From: a candidate division Zixibacteria bacterium RBG_16_53_22
GTDB lineage: Bacteria > Zixibacteria > MSB-5A5 > UBA10806
Length of the DNA stretch: 46,874 nt
Reading direction: 5' to 3'
NCBI GenBank assembly: GCA_001775395.1
Contig: MEWP01000155.1
Coordinates: 52,457-99,330 of the forward strand
Positions 16,927 through 25,885 of this stretch are shown in pieces. Every line of letters starts with the position of its first letter. The stretch's first letter is position 1. The position numbers and the translations under genes are program-made. Below the pieces are notes generated by a model. It saw nothing but the letters and a program-made list of their open reading frames with translations, did no database searches and had not been told where the DNA came from.

Positions 16927-18483
16927 CTATCTAATCAATAACATCTTATTATCAGCCTTAAGAGGGCCATTGTCCAGCACGTAAAGGTAAATGCCCGATG
17001 CCAGCTTGTTGTCAAATGAATCTTTGCCGGCCCAATAAACCGTACCCTCGGGATTATTGTTTCCGGCTATCCTTGCAATCTGCCTGCCCTGGATATCATA
17101 AATGCGCAGGGTCACCGGATACTCGACGCTGGCGCCGGCATAATGAATGAATGTGCCATCATTGAACGGATTCGGATAATTCGAGATGAGAATCGTATTC
17201 GGCAATGGCGGGGGTTCGGGCGGGAAATCATCTATCAACTCAGCGGTTTCACGGTAGAATCCGGTGAAAATGACGCCGGCGATTCTGTTTTCCTCGTAGT
17301 AAACCTCGCTTGCGGAGGGCGGGTCGGATGACCAGTTCTCGAGCATCGATCCGGCCTGATCAATGCCCCATTTCTCGAGGGGCAAAGTATATGAATATAC
17401 ACCATGGCCGTCTTCATCCAGCAAATATCGGCTGTTGAGATGGTATGAGGTCTGAGGGTTGTCATATAACTGCCGGGATCGCGAATTGCAGTATTGGACG
17501 ACGGGTGCGCCCTGCGGATTCGATAAGGGCTCCGGGACGTTTCCACACCTTACCCACAAGGGGAACGCGACCGATAAAATCGGCTGCCCCAGCATGGCAA
17601 ATATCGTCGTTTGATGGGCCGGCTCATCTCCCCTGGTTCCCCTGATAACCACAGCCGACGTCGTCGAACGGTTGCAGATTGTCACGCCCGAATTATAAAT
17701 ATATCCGGCCGGTCCTCCATGCTGTATGCCGTTATATGGGAGCGGATATGGGTCATCATAGATATTCGCCAGATCGCGGGCCAGGCTTTCAAGAACAAAT
17801 CCGGCATCGATGGCATAGCTTGCGGCACGATTCGCAGTCAGGGAGCAGGCCCGATCATACCTATCCTGTCCAGTGTGATTTACATTGCCGCTCAATGAAA
17901 AATTGGCTCTAATGATATACATCCCCGACTGTGCCCCGGTATCCTGGGCCGCATACCTGACATAGCCATAGTTGGCGCATTCATATAGCGCCGACGCTCC
18001 GGTAGAATCGAGGCAACCGAAATTCCAGCAATCACGCCGCCCGGTGATATTGGTAGAATCCAAAAGCGCCTCGAAATCTCCGAGCGTTCGGCACGTCTCG
18101 AGCGCGATCCTCATCAGTGTGCCGTCATCGGTGCCATAGCTAAGTGAATCGCCCAGGTTATACGAATCGGAATTCATGACGGCGAATCCGCGCTCATTCG
18201 CGCCCATGTATATCCTGGTGGTGTCGTTTCGGTAGCAATCTCCTACTAAAGCGAGGGTGGTGATGCCATCTCGCGAATATGGACTGCAATGGATGAAGCG
18301 CTGGTCGGGATTGCCAACGTCGCGATTCTTCCAGATCATCGGCCGGCCGTCGGCCGTGACACCGCCCCCAAACACGCCGACAGTGCATTCCCCCAACCCC
18401 CCAATATTGATCCAATCTTCCGCATAGATAACCACATTCGTCAGAAGGAAAGTTGCAGTGATAAAGCAAGCCTGTATTCGCAT
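16927..18483 (-). CDS. exported Ntn-hydrolase-like (C45-type) protein with sorting domain, paralogue 2
   Basis: The frame opens at 18549, where ATG overlaps the stop of the previous gene. I prefer the ATG at 18483, which starts a proper signal peptide (RIQACFITATFLLTNVVIYA), giving 518 residues. After it comes GECTVGVFGG with Cys33, then DGRPMIWKNRD, the pattern of linear-amide C-N hydrolases and C45 acyltransferases, where autoprocessing exposes Cys as nucleophile. The middle shares long blocks with the next gene upstream (DDPYPLPYNGIQHG, WNFG, RIYMGANERGFAVMNSDSYN), so they are tandem paralogues. The C-terminal 85 residues are a sorting domain (SNYPNPFNDGTF, ending KMLLIR). The substrate is unknown; an amide or acyl bond is the family expectation. 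The family call is by motif only. Confidence 0.65.
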   Translation of the reverse strand: MRIQACFITATFLLTNVVIYAEDWINIGGLGECTVGVFGGGVTADGRPMIWKNRDVGNPDQRFIHCSPYSRDGITTLALVGDCYRNDTTRIYMGANERGFAVMNSDSYNLGDSLSYGTDDGTLMRIALETCRTLGDFEALLDSTNITGRRDCWNFGCLDSTGASALYECANYGYVRYAAQDTGAQSGMYIIRANFSLSGNVNHTGQDRYDRACSLTANRAASYAIDAGFVLESLARDLANIYDDPYPLPYNGIQHGGPAGYIYNSGVTICNRSTTSAVVIRGTRGDEPAHQTTIFAMLGQPILSVAFPLWVRCGNVPEPLSNPQGAPVVQYCNSRSRQLYDNPQTSYHLNSRYLLDEDGHGVYSYTLPLEKWGIDQAGSMLENWSSDPPSASEVYYEENRIAGVIFTGFYRETAELIDDFPPEPPPLPNTILISNYPNPFNDGTFIHYAGASVEYPVTLRIYDIQGRQIARIAGNNNPEGTVYWAGKDSFDNKLASGIYLYVLDNGPLKADNKMLLIR

Positions 18484-18545
18484 ATTGGCGGCTACTCTTG
18501 GGTCATGGCCCGGATCTACTCTATGGCGGGAGTTGGGCCGACCTC

Positions 18546-20090
18546 TCATTTCATCAAGATTGTCTTAATTGTTGCCGAACGGCTGGCCGAGACGGCATTC
18601 ACCAGGTAAACCCCGGAGGCCAGGGAATTGCCGTCTGCATCACGGCCATTCCACCTAAGCCTGACCTCATTTGACGCGGCGACTCCCACCTTGTATACCA
18701 GTTGGCCCAGCATGTTATAAATTCCGACATCAACCCATTCTCCTTCCCCGAATCCCGATAAGGCCATCGACGCCTCGGAATTAAAAGGATTGGGATAGCA
18801 TGATATCGATGCTATTTCGGGCTGATCTGCGATTGCTTGATTGGGGAAATCAAGAGGAATCCCCAGGTAGCTGTCATAAATACTATCCGCCAGAGCGCTC
18901 TGGACAGAGGCAAATGTGGCCGAACCCGGCAACATCAGACGCCAGTCGGTCAGGTAACCCTCGACAGCATCGATGATGCCGGATTCGAGGGCAAGCGTAT
19001 ATGTAAGAAGGCCGACGCCGTCCTTGCCTATCAGGTACCGGCTATCGATGTAGTTGGCATCACCCCTGAGCGGATACAATCTTCCGATTCGTCTGGTAAC
19101 CTGAACGAACATCGGCACCTGAACGCCGGCGTTCAGGACGGCCGGTACGGTATGCGATCTCACCCACATCGGAAATGCCACCGACAAGACGGGCGGCCCA
19201 ATCATGCCCCAGACTGTGGACAGGCAGGGATTTTCGCCCGGCGCCACCCCTTGTATTACAATTAGGGAGCGGGAAATCGTGCGGCTGATGGTGACGTCGC
19301 GCGCCAGGATAAAACCGGCGGGTCTCCCGTTCTGGATACCGTCATACGGCAATGGGTAAGGGTCATCGATCGGGTTGGCGAGGTCGCGCGCCAGCGTTTG
19401 AAGCACGTATTCAACGTCGATGCGGTCTGTCCGCAGGCGATTCCTGACCAACTGGGTGGCGCGTTTATAACGCGGAAAACCATCGCGATTGTTATCCCCG
19501 GAGAGGCTGAATGTGGCGCGGATAACCACACCTTCCCCCTCGTTCAGCGAATCGTTGGCATCGTACTTTGCATACCCGAAATTCGCGGCCTCGTACATGG
19601 CGGCGTTGCCAAAAGCATCGATGGCGCCGAAATTCCAGCAGTCGACGCGGCCGGCCACCGAGGTCACATCGAGTATCGCCTCGAAGTCAAATATGGTCCG
19701 GCAGGTTTCAAGAGCGAGCCTCATGATACGGCCATCGTCTATGCCATCCTGTCTTTGATCGCCGAGATTATAGGAATTGGCATTCATTATGGCGAAACCG
19801 GCCTCGTTAATCCCCATATAAACCCTGGTGGTATCGATAGAATAGCAATTAGCAAGATATGCAAAGGTGGTATCGAAACCTATTATTACGGGATCGTAAT
19901 GGCAAAATTTCTGGATAGCGTTGGTGACGTCACGGTTTTTCCAAAGAATCGGTCTGCCATCGACTGTGGCCTGCCCGGTGAAAATACCGATGGTGCATTC
20001 ACCCACAGACGGCGGGGTAATCGACATGGGATTGTCGATCAGTAAGACCGGAAGTGTTAAATAGAGGACAAAGCTCAAAAAGCGACGCAT
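18546..20090 (-). CDS. exported Ntn-hydrolase-like (C45-type) protein with sorting domain, paralogue 1
   Basis: A 514-residue protein, first of the four-gene run. The signal segment (RRFLSFVLYLTLPVLLI) is followed by GECTIGIFTGQ with candidate nucleophile Cys32, then DGRPILWKNRD. IYMGANERGF-like and DDPYPLPYDGIQNG blocks match the downstream paralogue. The end is a sorting domain (ISCYPNPFNSEAS, IYNMLGQLVYKV, LASGVYLVNA, ending TILMK). In Ntn hydrolases of the C45/C59 type the Cys becomes N-terminal after self-cleavage; here 31 residues precede it, including the signal, so cleavage would remove only a short propeptide. It follows a promoter at 20115-20142 and overlaps the next frame as ATGA at 18546-18549. 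The start has only a weak ribosome site (GGAAATGATGG). Confidence 0.65.
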   Translation of the reverse strand: MRRFLSFVLYLTLPVLLIDNPMSITPPSVGECTIGIFTGQATVDGRPILWKNRDVTNAIQKFCHYDPVIIGFDTTFAYLANCYSIDTTRVYMGINEAGFAIMNANSYNLGDQRQDGIDDGRIMRLALETCRTIFDFEAILDVTSVAGRVDCWNFGAIDAFGNAAMYEAANFGYAKYDANDSLNEGEGVVIRATFSLSGDNNRDGFPRYKRATQLVRNRLRTDRIDVEYVLQTLARDLANPIDDPYPLPYDGIQNGRPAGFILARDVTISRTISRSLIVIQGVAPGENPCLSTVWGMIGPPVLSVAFPMWVRSHTVPAVLNAGVQVPMFVQVTRRIGRLYPLRGDANYIDSRYLIGKDGVGLLTYTLALESGIIDAVEGYLTDWRLMLPGSATFASVQSALADSIYDSYLGIPLDFPNQAIADQPEIASISCYPNPFNSEASMALSGFGEGEWVDVGIYNMLGQLVYKVGVAASNEVRLRWNGRDADGNSLASGVYLVNAVSASRSATIKTILMK

Positions 20091-20114
20091 ATTCGGCCAT
20101 CATTTCCAACAGTA

Positions 20115-20142
20115 AAAATACCTCTTACCCGGTATAAGTCAA
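20115..20142 (-). promoter_or_regulatory. sigma-70-type promoter of the exported-hydrolase operon
   Basis: On the minus strand, TTGACT (20137-20142) and TATTTT (20115-20120) are separated by 16 nt. It lies 25 nt upstream of the first Ntn-hydrolase-like gene. The remaining gap up to 20351 shows no gene. Confidence 0.5.
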
Positions 20143-20351
20143 GAAATTATTGGCGCTTATGACGACAGGGCCGGGCCGGAGCCGGGCGGATGCAATTCTC
20201 AGGTGAATTTCACGCTGCTGTCTATACGAACTTAACAGATTACCGGGCGCCCAAGTTCCTATGGATATTCACATTGCCATGATAAAGAGGCGCTAAATAA
20301 TGCCGACAAAATATAACGAGTAAGTGAAACCCTGGACGGAGGTTAAAATTA

Positions 20352-22412
20352 ATGAAATGCCATGAATGTGGAACCGAGAATAATTTCGAGTGGGCTACGT
20401 TCTGCCGCAACTGCAACCAACCGTTGCAGAGTGAAGATAGTGGCAGCGCCGCCCAGGGTTCGATGAACCAGGATCCGGTTCTCGAATCGAGTCCTTCAAC
20501 CAATGAGCAAGTCGCGCGCCTCAATGAAAGCGACAAGATCGATATCCGTATTGCCGACCCGATGGATTTCGCGGTCGGCGCCGGGAAAGCCGATACTGAA
20601 TCACCCTCGATGGAAATTTCTGAACGGATTTCCCCTGAGCCTATCGAGAGTGAGCTGACTCTCTACAGGGACGATTCCGTGCGGCTCAGCGTTTCGGAAA
20701 ATGCCGAGAGTCAAAAAGTTACCATCGAATCGATTAAAAGCGGCTTCAAGGTGGCTGCCGATGGGGAGGACAAAGTCGAGATCACGGAAAATTACGACGA
20801 TTATGAGAGCGACCGCATGACGGAGACAGCCAACCGGTTAAATACGCCCGATCAATCCCCAGGGCCCGAGACGCATGTTGAGCCCCCTCAGCCTTCGTTC
20901 CTAAAACAGGATTCATATGAGGCGGAAATCTCGGCGCCATCGCCGGAATCCGATATCGAAATAGAGAGGCCGACGCCCCCAACCAACCTCAGTGACGTCA
21001 TGCATTCCAAAGGAGTCATTTATCTGGCCGGCAAATCGCTGAAATTAACCGGCGGCCTGAAGGTCGAGCCTGGCGACGAGATAATGATCAACGACAAGGC
21101 CTTTCAGGTCAAATTGGAAAAGAAGAATAATCGCGGCTTGATATTGTGGATCGCCGGCGGCGCCCTGGCCCTATTTGTCATGCTTCTGATTATGACCGGC
21201 TTCCTGTCGAATGATATCGGCCAATTAGCAGGCTTGGTAACCGACGGCGTCACCGGCAGACCACTGGCCGGCATTAATGTGCGGCTCAGCGAAATTAACA
21301 AATCCGTAAAGACCAACGAGGCCGGATTCTTTGCGTTCGATCAAATCCCCAGCGGCATTCACTCGATCGAATTCCAGGCCCCGGACGGCAACACTACCAA
21401 AGACAAGGTGACCGTCATCAGGAACCAGACCAGCACGGTCTCCCTGGCTACCAGCGTTGTCAGCAAGGCCGTAGCCGAACCGCAGGCCGCCGTGCCGAAA
21501 CCCGCGCCATCGGTGGAGAAGGCGTCGCGAGCGACGCCCTCGGACAAGGGCTTCATGAAGCTGGCTATTGTTCCTAACAATTCCTCTGTTTATCTCGATG
21601 GCAAGCCGATCGGTGTCGGATCGAACACATATAAGATCCCGGCCGGATCGCATGACCTGACCATACGAAAAGACGGTTACGAAGACCATCATCAAGACAT
21701 AAGAATTGAATCGGATAAGACTCATAACGTCAAAGTTACCCTGATCCAGAGCGAGGAGTCTTCAAGGCCGATCAAGAAAACGACTACCGAACTGGCATTG
21801 GAGAGGGAATCGGCCAGTGATTTTAAGGAGGCCGCGCGCCTTTACGACCAGGCCTTGAAAGCCAGCCCGCGGGATCTTAAGGCAATTCTGGGCAAGGCTC
21901 GATGCGCCCGAGAAGAAGGGCTTTTCGAGGAAGCCACGACGCGCTTCCAGCAAGCCGCCAAAATCGCCTCTGATAAAGGAGATACCAGGGCACAAATAGA
22001 GGCCCTCACCGGCGTCATCGAGATCAGGCCGAACACTTATAACGCGTATGCCTCGCGCGGCGATGTTCTCTACAGCCTGGGTCAATATCAGAAGGCCGCG
22101 GACGACTTTTCGAAAGTTATCGAACTCGACAAGAGAAACCTGGGCACATATTACAAGCTCGGCAATTCATATTATGTGCTCGGCCAGTATGATGACGCCC
22201 TTGGCGCCTTCAAGGCCGCCGAGGAGATCAATTTCGCCGACCCCAAAGCTCAGGTTTGCCTGGCCAAGACTTACCTGGCTCTCGGCGACCGGCGCAATAC
22301 CAAGAGATCGTATGAGAGGTTTAAGGAACTGGCCAGTTATTCCGCGCGGCTGGAATTCAAGAAGGATCCCGAATGGCAAAAGGTCCTGTCCGCGCTGGGG
22401 GAAAAAGATTAA
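20352..22412 (+). CDS. zinc-ribbon, transmembrane, PEGA and TPR multidomain protein
   Basis: A 686-residue protein with GGAGG 8 nt before the ATG. Residues 1-26 are a zinc ribbon with CHEC and CRNC (Cys3, 6, 18, 21). A long acidic, low-complexity stretch follows to about 215. One membrane helix at about 260-283 (GLILWIAGGALALFVMLLIM) divides cytoplasm from periplasm. Outside lies a carboxypeptidase-regulatory-like beta-domain (about 294-370, GLVTDGVTGRPLAGINVRL), a PEGA domain (about 400-468, VYLDGKPIGVGSNTYKIPAG) and TPR repeats (about 480-680). PEGA and TPR domains bind glycans and proteins. I infer an envelope scaffold with a cytoplasmic zinc-binding end. It has its own strong terminator, so it is a single-gene unit. 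Function unknown. Confidence 0.8.
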   Translation: MKCHECGTENNFEWATFCRNCNQPLQSEDSGSAAQGSMNQDPVLESSPSTNEQVARLNESDKIDIRIADPMDFAVGAGKADTESPSMEISERISPEPIESELTLYRDDSVRLSVSENAESQKVTIESIKSGFKVAADGEDKVEITENYDDYESDRMTETANRLNTPDQSPGPETHVEPPQPSFLKQDSYEAEISAPSPESDIEIERPTPPTNLSDVMHSKGVIYLAGKSLKLTGGLKVEPGDEIMINDKAFQVKLEKKNNRGLILWIAGGALALFVMLLIMTGFLSNDIGQLAGLVTDGVTGRPLAGINVRLSEINKSVKTNEAGFFAFDQIPSGIHSIEFQAPDGNTTKDKVTVIRNQTSTVSLATSVVSKAVAEPQAAVPKPAPSVEKASRATPSDKGFMKLAIVPNNSSVYLDGKPIGVGSNTYKIPAGSHDLTIRKDGYEDHHQDIRIESDKTHNVKVTLIQSEESSRPIKKTTTELALERESASDFKEAARLYDQALKASPRDLKAILGKARCAREEGLFEEATTRFQQAAKIASDKGDTRAQIEALTGVIEIRPNTYNAYASRGDVLYSLGQYQKAADDFSKVIELDKRNLGTYYKLGNSYYVLGQYDDALGAFKAAEEINFADPKAQVCLAKTYLALGDRRNTKRSYERFKELASYSARLEFKKDPEWQKVLSALGEKD

Positions 22413-22437
22413 GATCAGTGCCAATTCCACTTCGTGG

Positions 22438-22464
22438 CCCGGGCCGTCGGCCCGGGTTTTTTTT
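22438..22464 (+). terminator. rho-independent terminator after the PEGA/TPR gene
   Basis: CCCGGGCC and GGCCCGGG form an 8-bp perfect stem around a GTC loop, followed directly by eight T residues. It is 26 nt past the stop codon. Confidence 0.93.
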
Positions 22465-22525
22465 GGCAGGATGACAAGCGGCAATAATTCCTTTATATTT
22501 ATGGGGGCAGGCTTATATTAATCTC

Positions 22526-23251
22526 ATGCAGGATTCTGAACCGATCATGAAAGCCGACCCTGCCGCCAGGGCCGTTCCGGGCGCCCAAAGATATTTATTG
22601 CTCCTGATCCTTTTCGGCTATCCGGCGCTATCATATATCCTTAATCAATATAATCCCATAGAGCCGGAGAAGATCATCTCAAAAATCAGCCAGGTCTATC
22701 TTCCGGCGCTCGTCATTCAGCTTTTCATGCTTCTCGTCGTTCTGACCGTGATCAGGCGCTCAGAGCATGATTATGGAAGTCTGGGGCTTGCGAAATCGGA
22801 CCTGACCTGGTCGAATGTCCTTTCGGGTGTCATCTTCTTCTTCGGCGCCTGGGCCATGATCATACTCATCAGGGGAGCGGTGGAACGCTCGGGATACTTG
22901 CCGGAAAAGGAGTTCATCTTCCTGCTGCCCGTTACTGCTACCGAAAGGATTGTATGGTTTTTTCTGTCTTTGGGCGCCGCTCTTTCTGAGGAGATTACAT
23001 TCCGGGGATTTGCGGTCTCCAGGATGAAAATGCTTACGGGGGGATACTTCATCGCGGCCACGGTCTCGTCGGCGGCGTTCAGCATGGGCCACCTTTACCA
23101 GGGGGTTGCCGGCGTTTTTTTGACATTCGTTTATGGAATGCTATTCGCCGGATTGTTTGTCGCCCGCCGAAGCGTTTTCCCCTGCATTATAGCTCATTTT
23201 CTTCAAGATGCGATGATTCTCATCGTGTTTCGCGGCCCTGCGGCAAATTAA
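22526..23251 (+). CDS. CPBP-family intramembrane glutamic protease
   Basis: A 241-residue polytopic membrane protein with about seven hydrophobic helices. The CPBP (Abi/CAAX-protease-like) motifs are intact: motif 1 SEEITFRGF (the two Glu and Arg), motif 2 FSMGHLYQG (His) and motif 3 VFPCIIAHFLQDA (His). These residues form the catalytic site of Rce1-type proteases, which cut near membrane helices. Bacterial members act in bacteriocin immunity, regulated proteolysis or unknown roles. It stands alone between the zinc-ribbon gene and a convergent cohesin-like gene, so its target is not suggested by context. Confidence 0.88.
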   Translation: MQDSEPIMKADPAARAVPGAQRYLLLLILFGYPALSYILNQYNPIEPEKIISKISQVYLPALVIQLFMLLVVLTVIRRSEHDYGSLGLAKSDLTWSNVLSGVIFFFGAWAMIILIRGAVERSGYLPEKEFIFLLPVTATERIVWFFLSLGAALSEEITFRGFAVSRMKMLTGGYFIAATVSSAAFSMGHLYQGVAGVFLTFVYGMLFAGLFVARRSVFPCIIAHFLQDAMILIVFRGPAAN

Positions 23252-23253
23252 TA

Positions 23254-23272
23254 GGGGGCCCAAGAGGCCCCC
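23254..23272 (-). terminator. GC-rich hairpin between convergent genes
   Basis: GGGGGCC and GGCCCCC pair perfectly around CAAGA, just after the CPBP stop and 24 nt past the stop of the convergent cohesin-like gene. On the minus strand TATTAATTT follows the stem, so termination there is plausible; there is no T-run on the plus strand. Confidence 0.45.
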
Positions 23273-23295
23273 GGACAGCGAATCTTCACGCCCTT

Positions 23296-23844
23296 TTATT
23301 TAACTTTTATGGTTCCGCCCTTGAAAAGGCAATCCACCTCCAGAGCAGATGGTGTCCAGAAATGATACCCGTAGTCAATCCTGGGATTTGGCAGGAACGC
23401 ATTGGGGCCACTTTCAAGGGTTAGTGTACCGGCTTTCATATCGGCGGGCGCCGTAAACCAGAGCGTGGCCACCAGGCCATCGCCGGGAAGCAGCGGGGCC
23501 ACTTCCTGATTAGGGTCGACCATATAGATAAACGCGAAATAGACCGTTCTCCCAACCGGCTCGATCTTGTAATCGCTCAGTCCGAAATGAGCGCAGCGCG
23601 AGCCCTGGAATGTGACGGAATCACATACGACTTTGACGTCCTCGGATCGATAATAAATCGGGACCTGCATGCCGGCCAGAGTGTCGATATTGTCGACAAA
23701 GACCTTAACCGGGAATGAACTGCCTTTGGCAATCTCGACGCTTTCGGTATAACAGGTGTTGGCTTTCTTCGCGACCTCTTTTTCCTCGGCCGCAATTATC
23801 CCCCATGTCCCAAGCGCAAGCACAAAGAATAACAATTTTCTCAA
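23296..23844 (-). CDS. exported cohesin-like protein
   Basis: A 182-residue protein read from TTG with GGAGG 4 nt upstream. A signal peptide (RKLLFFVLALGTWGIIA) is followed by one beta-sandwich domain with cohesin features: a VEIAKGSSFPVKVFVDNID strand, LAGMQVPIYYRSEDVKVVCD, and GDGLVATLWFTAPADMKAGT near the end. Cohesins bind dockerin domains. It starts 19 nt after the LVIVD/dockerin gene, so a cohesin-like and a dockerin protein are made from one message. It lacks the sorting tail seen on the other two cohesin-like proteins, so it may be soluble or held only by its partner. The call rests on pattern, not on a full alignment. Confidence 0.6.
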   Translation of the reverse strand: MRKLLFFVLALGTWGIIAAEEKEVAKKANTCYTESVEIAKGSSFPVKVFVDNIDTLAGMQVPIYYRSEDVKVVCDSVTFQGSRCAHFGLSDYKIEPVGRTVYFAFIYMVDPNQEVAPLLPGDGLVATLWFTAPADMKAGTLTLESGPNAFLPNPRIDYGYHFWTPSALEVDCLFKGGTIKVK

Positions 23845-23863
23845 ACTGCCTCCTATTTTTAAA

Positions 23864-25885
23864 TTAACAATCGCCTCGAATTGGCGCCGGGCCCGTACCT
23901 TTGAGATAGGCCACCAGATAGGTCACGTCGAGTCCGTTTACGGAACAACTGCCGTTGACATCTCCTCTCAGCAGGGGGTCGGGTGGCGGCACCTGCCCCT
24001 TAAAGTACGCTACCAGGTATATGACATCCAGGCCATTGACGCTGCCATCGCCGTTGGCATCGCCCGGTGAAAAATCCTGGAAATATAACAAAATCAACGA
24101 ATAGTAATCCGAGATATAGGAAATCTCATTATAAGTAAAAGCGCCGACAGCAATTCCGGGCGTATCAAATGCGGCGCTGCGGGTCGGGCTGGTCTTGTTG
24201 ATGACATTTATTACCGTATAACCGCCATTGCGATGGCTGACGTGCAGGAAGTTCGACGAGAAATAAATATCGGATATGACATCGGTAAGGGTGTAATTAG
24301 ACACGAAAAACGGGTTTGCCGGATCCCCGACATTTATTATTACGGCATCATCAACAGCGTCAGCCAGGTAGGCGTAATTCCCGTCCGCCACAACAGCCGC
24401 CACATTTCCCGACGAAACATAAGTTCCGAGAAGAGCCGGATTGGCCGGATCGACCAGGTCATAGATATGGCACCCGGCCTCGGATGAGGCTATGTATAAC
24501 CTGGTTCCATTTACAAATACGTTCACTGGATATCCTGCTGGCGTAAAACTCCCGACAAACCCTATATTATGGGGATTGCCGATATTAAAGATCTGCACAG
24601 AATTATAGTCCGCAACATAACAGTATGTTCCCAGGATGGCCAGCGACTTGGCAAATCCGGGGGTGTCGTAGGTGTCTGCGATGGTAGGCGCCGCGGGATT
24701 GGTCACGTCTGCCGAAACCAAACCGCCCTGCCGATCGGCCACGAATGCATAATTGCCGGCGCACTTGACATCTTCGGCATTTCCGGGCGTATCGATCGAA
24801 CCAAGCCAGACCGGCACCTCCGGATCCTGGATATTGACCACCTGCAGTCCTGTTTCCCACGTGGCGACATAGGCATAATTGCCAACGACGTCGCATTTTT
24901 TGACATAGGAGGTCTTAAAGTCGCCGGCGGCTACGGGCAGGGATGGATCATTGATATTGTAGATTTCCATCCCAGCCTGCCCATCGGCCACGAATGCATA
25001 GTTAGGTGTCACCCACAATGATCGCGCGGTTCCGGGAGTGATATGGCTCCCGAGCAAAAAGGGGCTGCCCGGGTTGGTGATGCTTACGATTTCCAGCCCA
25101 TTTGCGAAATCGGCCAGGTAGGCGAAGTCGGGGGTGACTCTGACCCTGTTGACATAGGAGCCCGCCGGATTCGTATAACGTCCGACAAAACTTGGATTGA
25201 CCGGATTGTTGATGTTGACAATCGTCAGGCCGTTAAAGGAATCCGACAGGTAAGCATAATTTGCCTGAATTGTTACCGCTACAATGTAGCCGCCTGAACC
25301 ATAAGCCCCCACCCTGACCGGCGACGCGGGATTGAAGACATTAATAATCTGAAGGCTGTCGCCGTCAGCAACATAAGCGTAGCTTCCGACTACTTTTACG
25401 CCCCAGGCAGCCCCGGGCGTATTGTACGCCGTTAATATTGTGGGCGCTGTCGGATTTGAGATGTTGACAATATAGAGCCCGGCGTTCAAGTTTGCCACAA
25501 AGGCATAGCTTCCCAGAACGGAGATATCGACCGCGGGGGCGCCTGGTGGGAACGGCTCAATCCCAATCACGGTGGGCAGGTGCGGATTAGCCACGTCGAC
25601 GATCAAGACGCCTGCTTCTTCGTTGGCGATATACAGGTAATTTCCCACCATTTCGATATTGAGCGAATTATTTTCAAAACCGAGAGTGGAAATGAGAGCT
25701 GGTTCGGTCAAATTGGTAATATCGAAGATTCCCAGGCCGGAAAAGAAGGTGACATAAGCATATTGCCCCGAAACCCTGACATCCTTGGCCTCAGTCCAGA
25801 CCGTCGATGACAGAAAATCGATATTCTGCGCGCTTGCCGAGGCCGCCATTAACAATATCCCCAATGCGACTGCTGTCCTTTTCAT
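23864..25885 (-). CDS. exported LVIVD-repeat propeller protein with C-terminal dockerin
   Basis: A 673-residue protein with a signal peptide (KRTAVALGILLMAASASA). Thirteen LVIVD-type repeats of about 42 residues fill about 30-590, each with a core like LYIVNISNPTAPTIL or LQVVNIQDPEVPVWL preceded by YAYVAD. They should fold as beta-propeller blades, probably two stacked propellers. The last 70 residues hold two dockerin-type calcium loops, DANGDGSVNGLD and DVNGSCSVNGLD, each followed by YLVAYxKG, and the chain ends RGDC. It lacks the C-terminal sorting domain, so it probably attaches by dockerin-cohesin binding. The cohesin-like gene follows 19 nt later. The ligand of the propellers is unknown. 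Confidence 0.82.
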   Translation of the reverse strand: MKRTAVALGILLMAASASAQNIDFLSSTVWTEAKDVRVSGQYAYVTFFSGLGIFDITNLTEPALISTLGFENNSLNIEMVGNYLYIANEEAGVLIVDVANPHLPTVIGIEPFPPGAPAVDISVLGSYAFVANLNAGLYIVNISNPTAPTILTAYNTPGAAWGVKVVGSYAYVADGDSLQIINVFNPASPVRVGAYGSGGYIVAVTIQANYAYLSDSFNGLTIVNINNPVNPSFVGRYTNPAGSYVNRVRVTPDFAYLADFANGLEIVSITNPGSPFLLGSHITPGTARSLWVTPNYAFVADGQAGMEIYNINDPSLPVAAGDFKTSYVKKCDVVGNYAYVATWETGLQVVNIQDPEVPVWLGSIDTPGNAEDVKCAGNYAFVADRQGGLVSADVTNPAAPTIADTYDTPGFAKSLAILGTYCYVADYNSVQIFNIGNPHNIGFVGSFTPAGYPVNVFVNGTRLYIASSEAGCHIYDLVDPANPALLGTYVSSGNVAAVVADGNYAYLADAVDDAVIINVGDPANPFFVSNYTLTDVISDIYFSSNFLHVSHRNGGYTVINVINKTSPTRSAAFDTPGIAVGAFTYNEISYISDYYSLILLYFQDFSPGDANGDGSVNGLDVIYLVAYFKGQVPPPDPLLRGDVNGSCSVNGLDVTYLVAYLKGTGPAPIRGDC

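Noticed and set aside
16927-20090. One of the tandem Ntn-hydrolase-like genes as a pseudogene
   Set aside because: Both frames are intact with signal, candidate Cys and sorting tail; I see no frameshift or stop.
24100-25800. Possible CRISPR or direct-repeat array
   Set aside because: The periodicity is about 126 nt and keeps reading frame; it is the coding repeats of the LVIVD propeller, with divergent nucleotide sequence.
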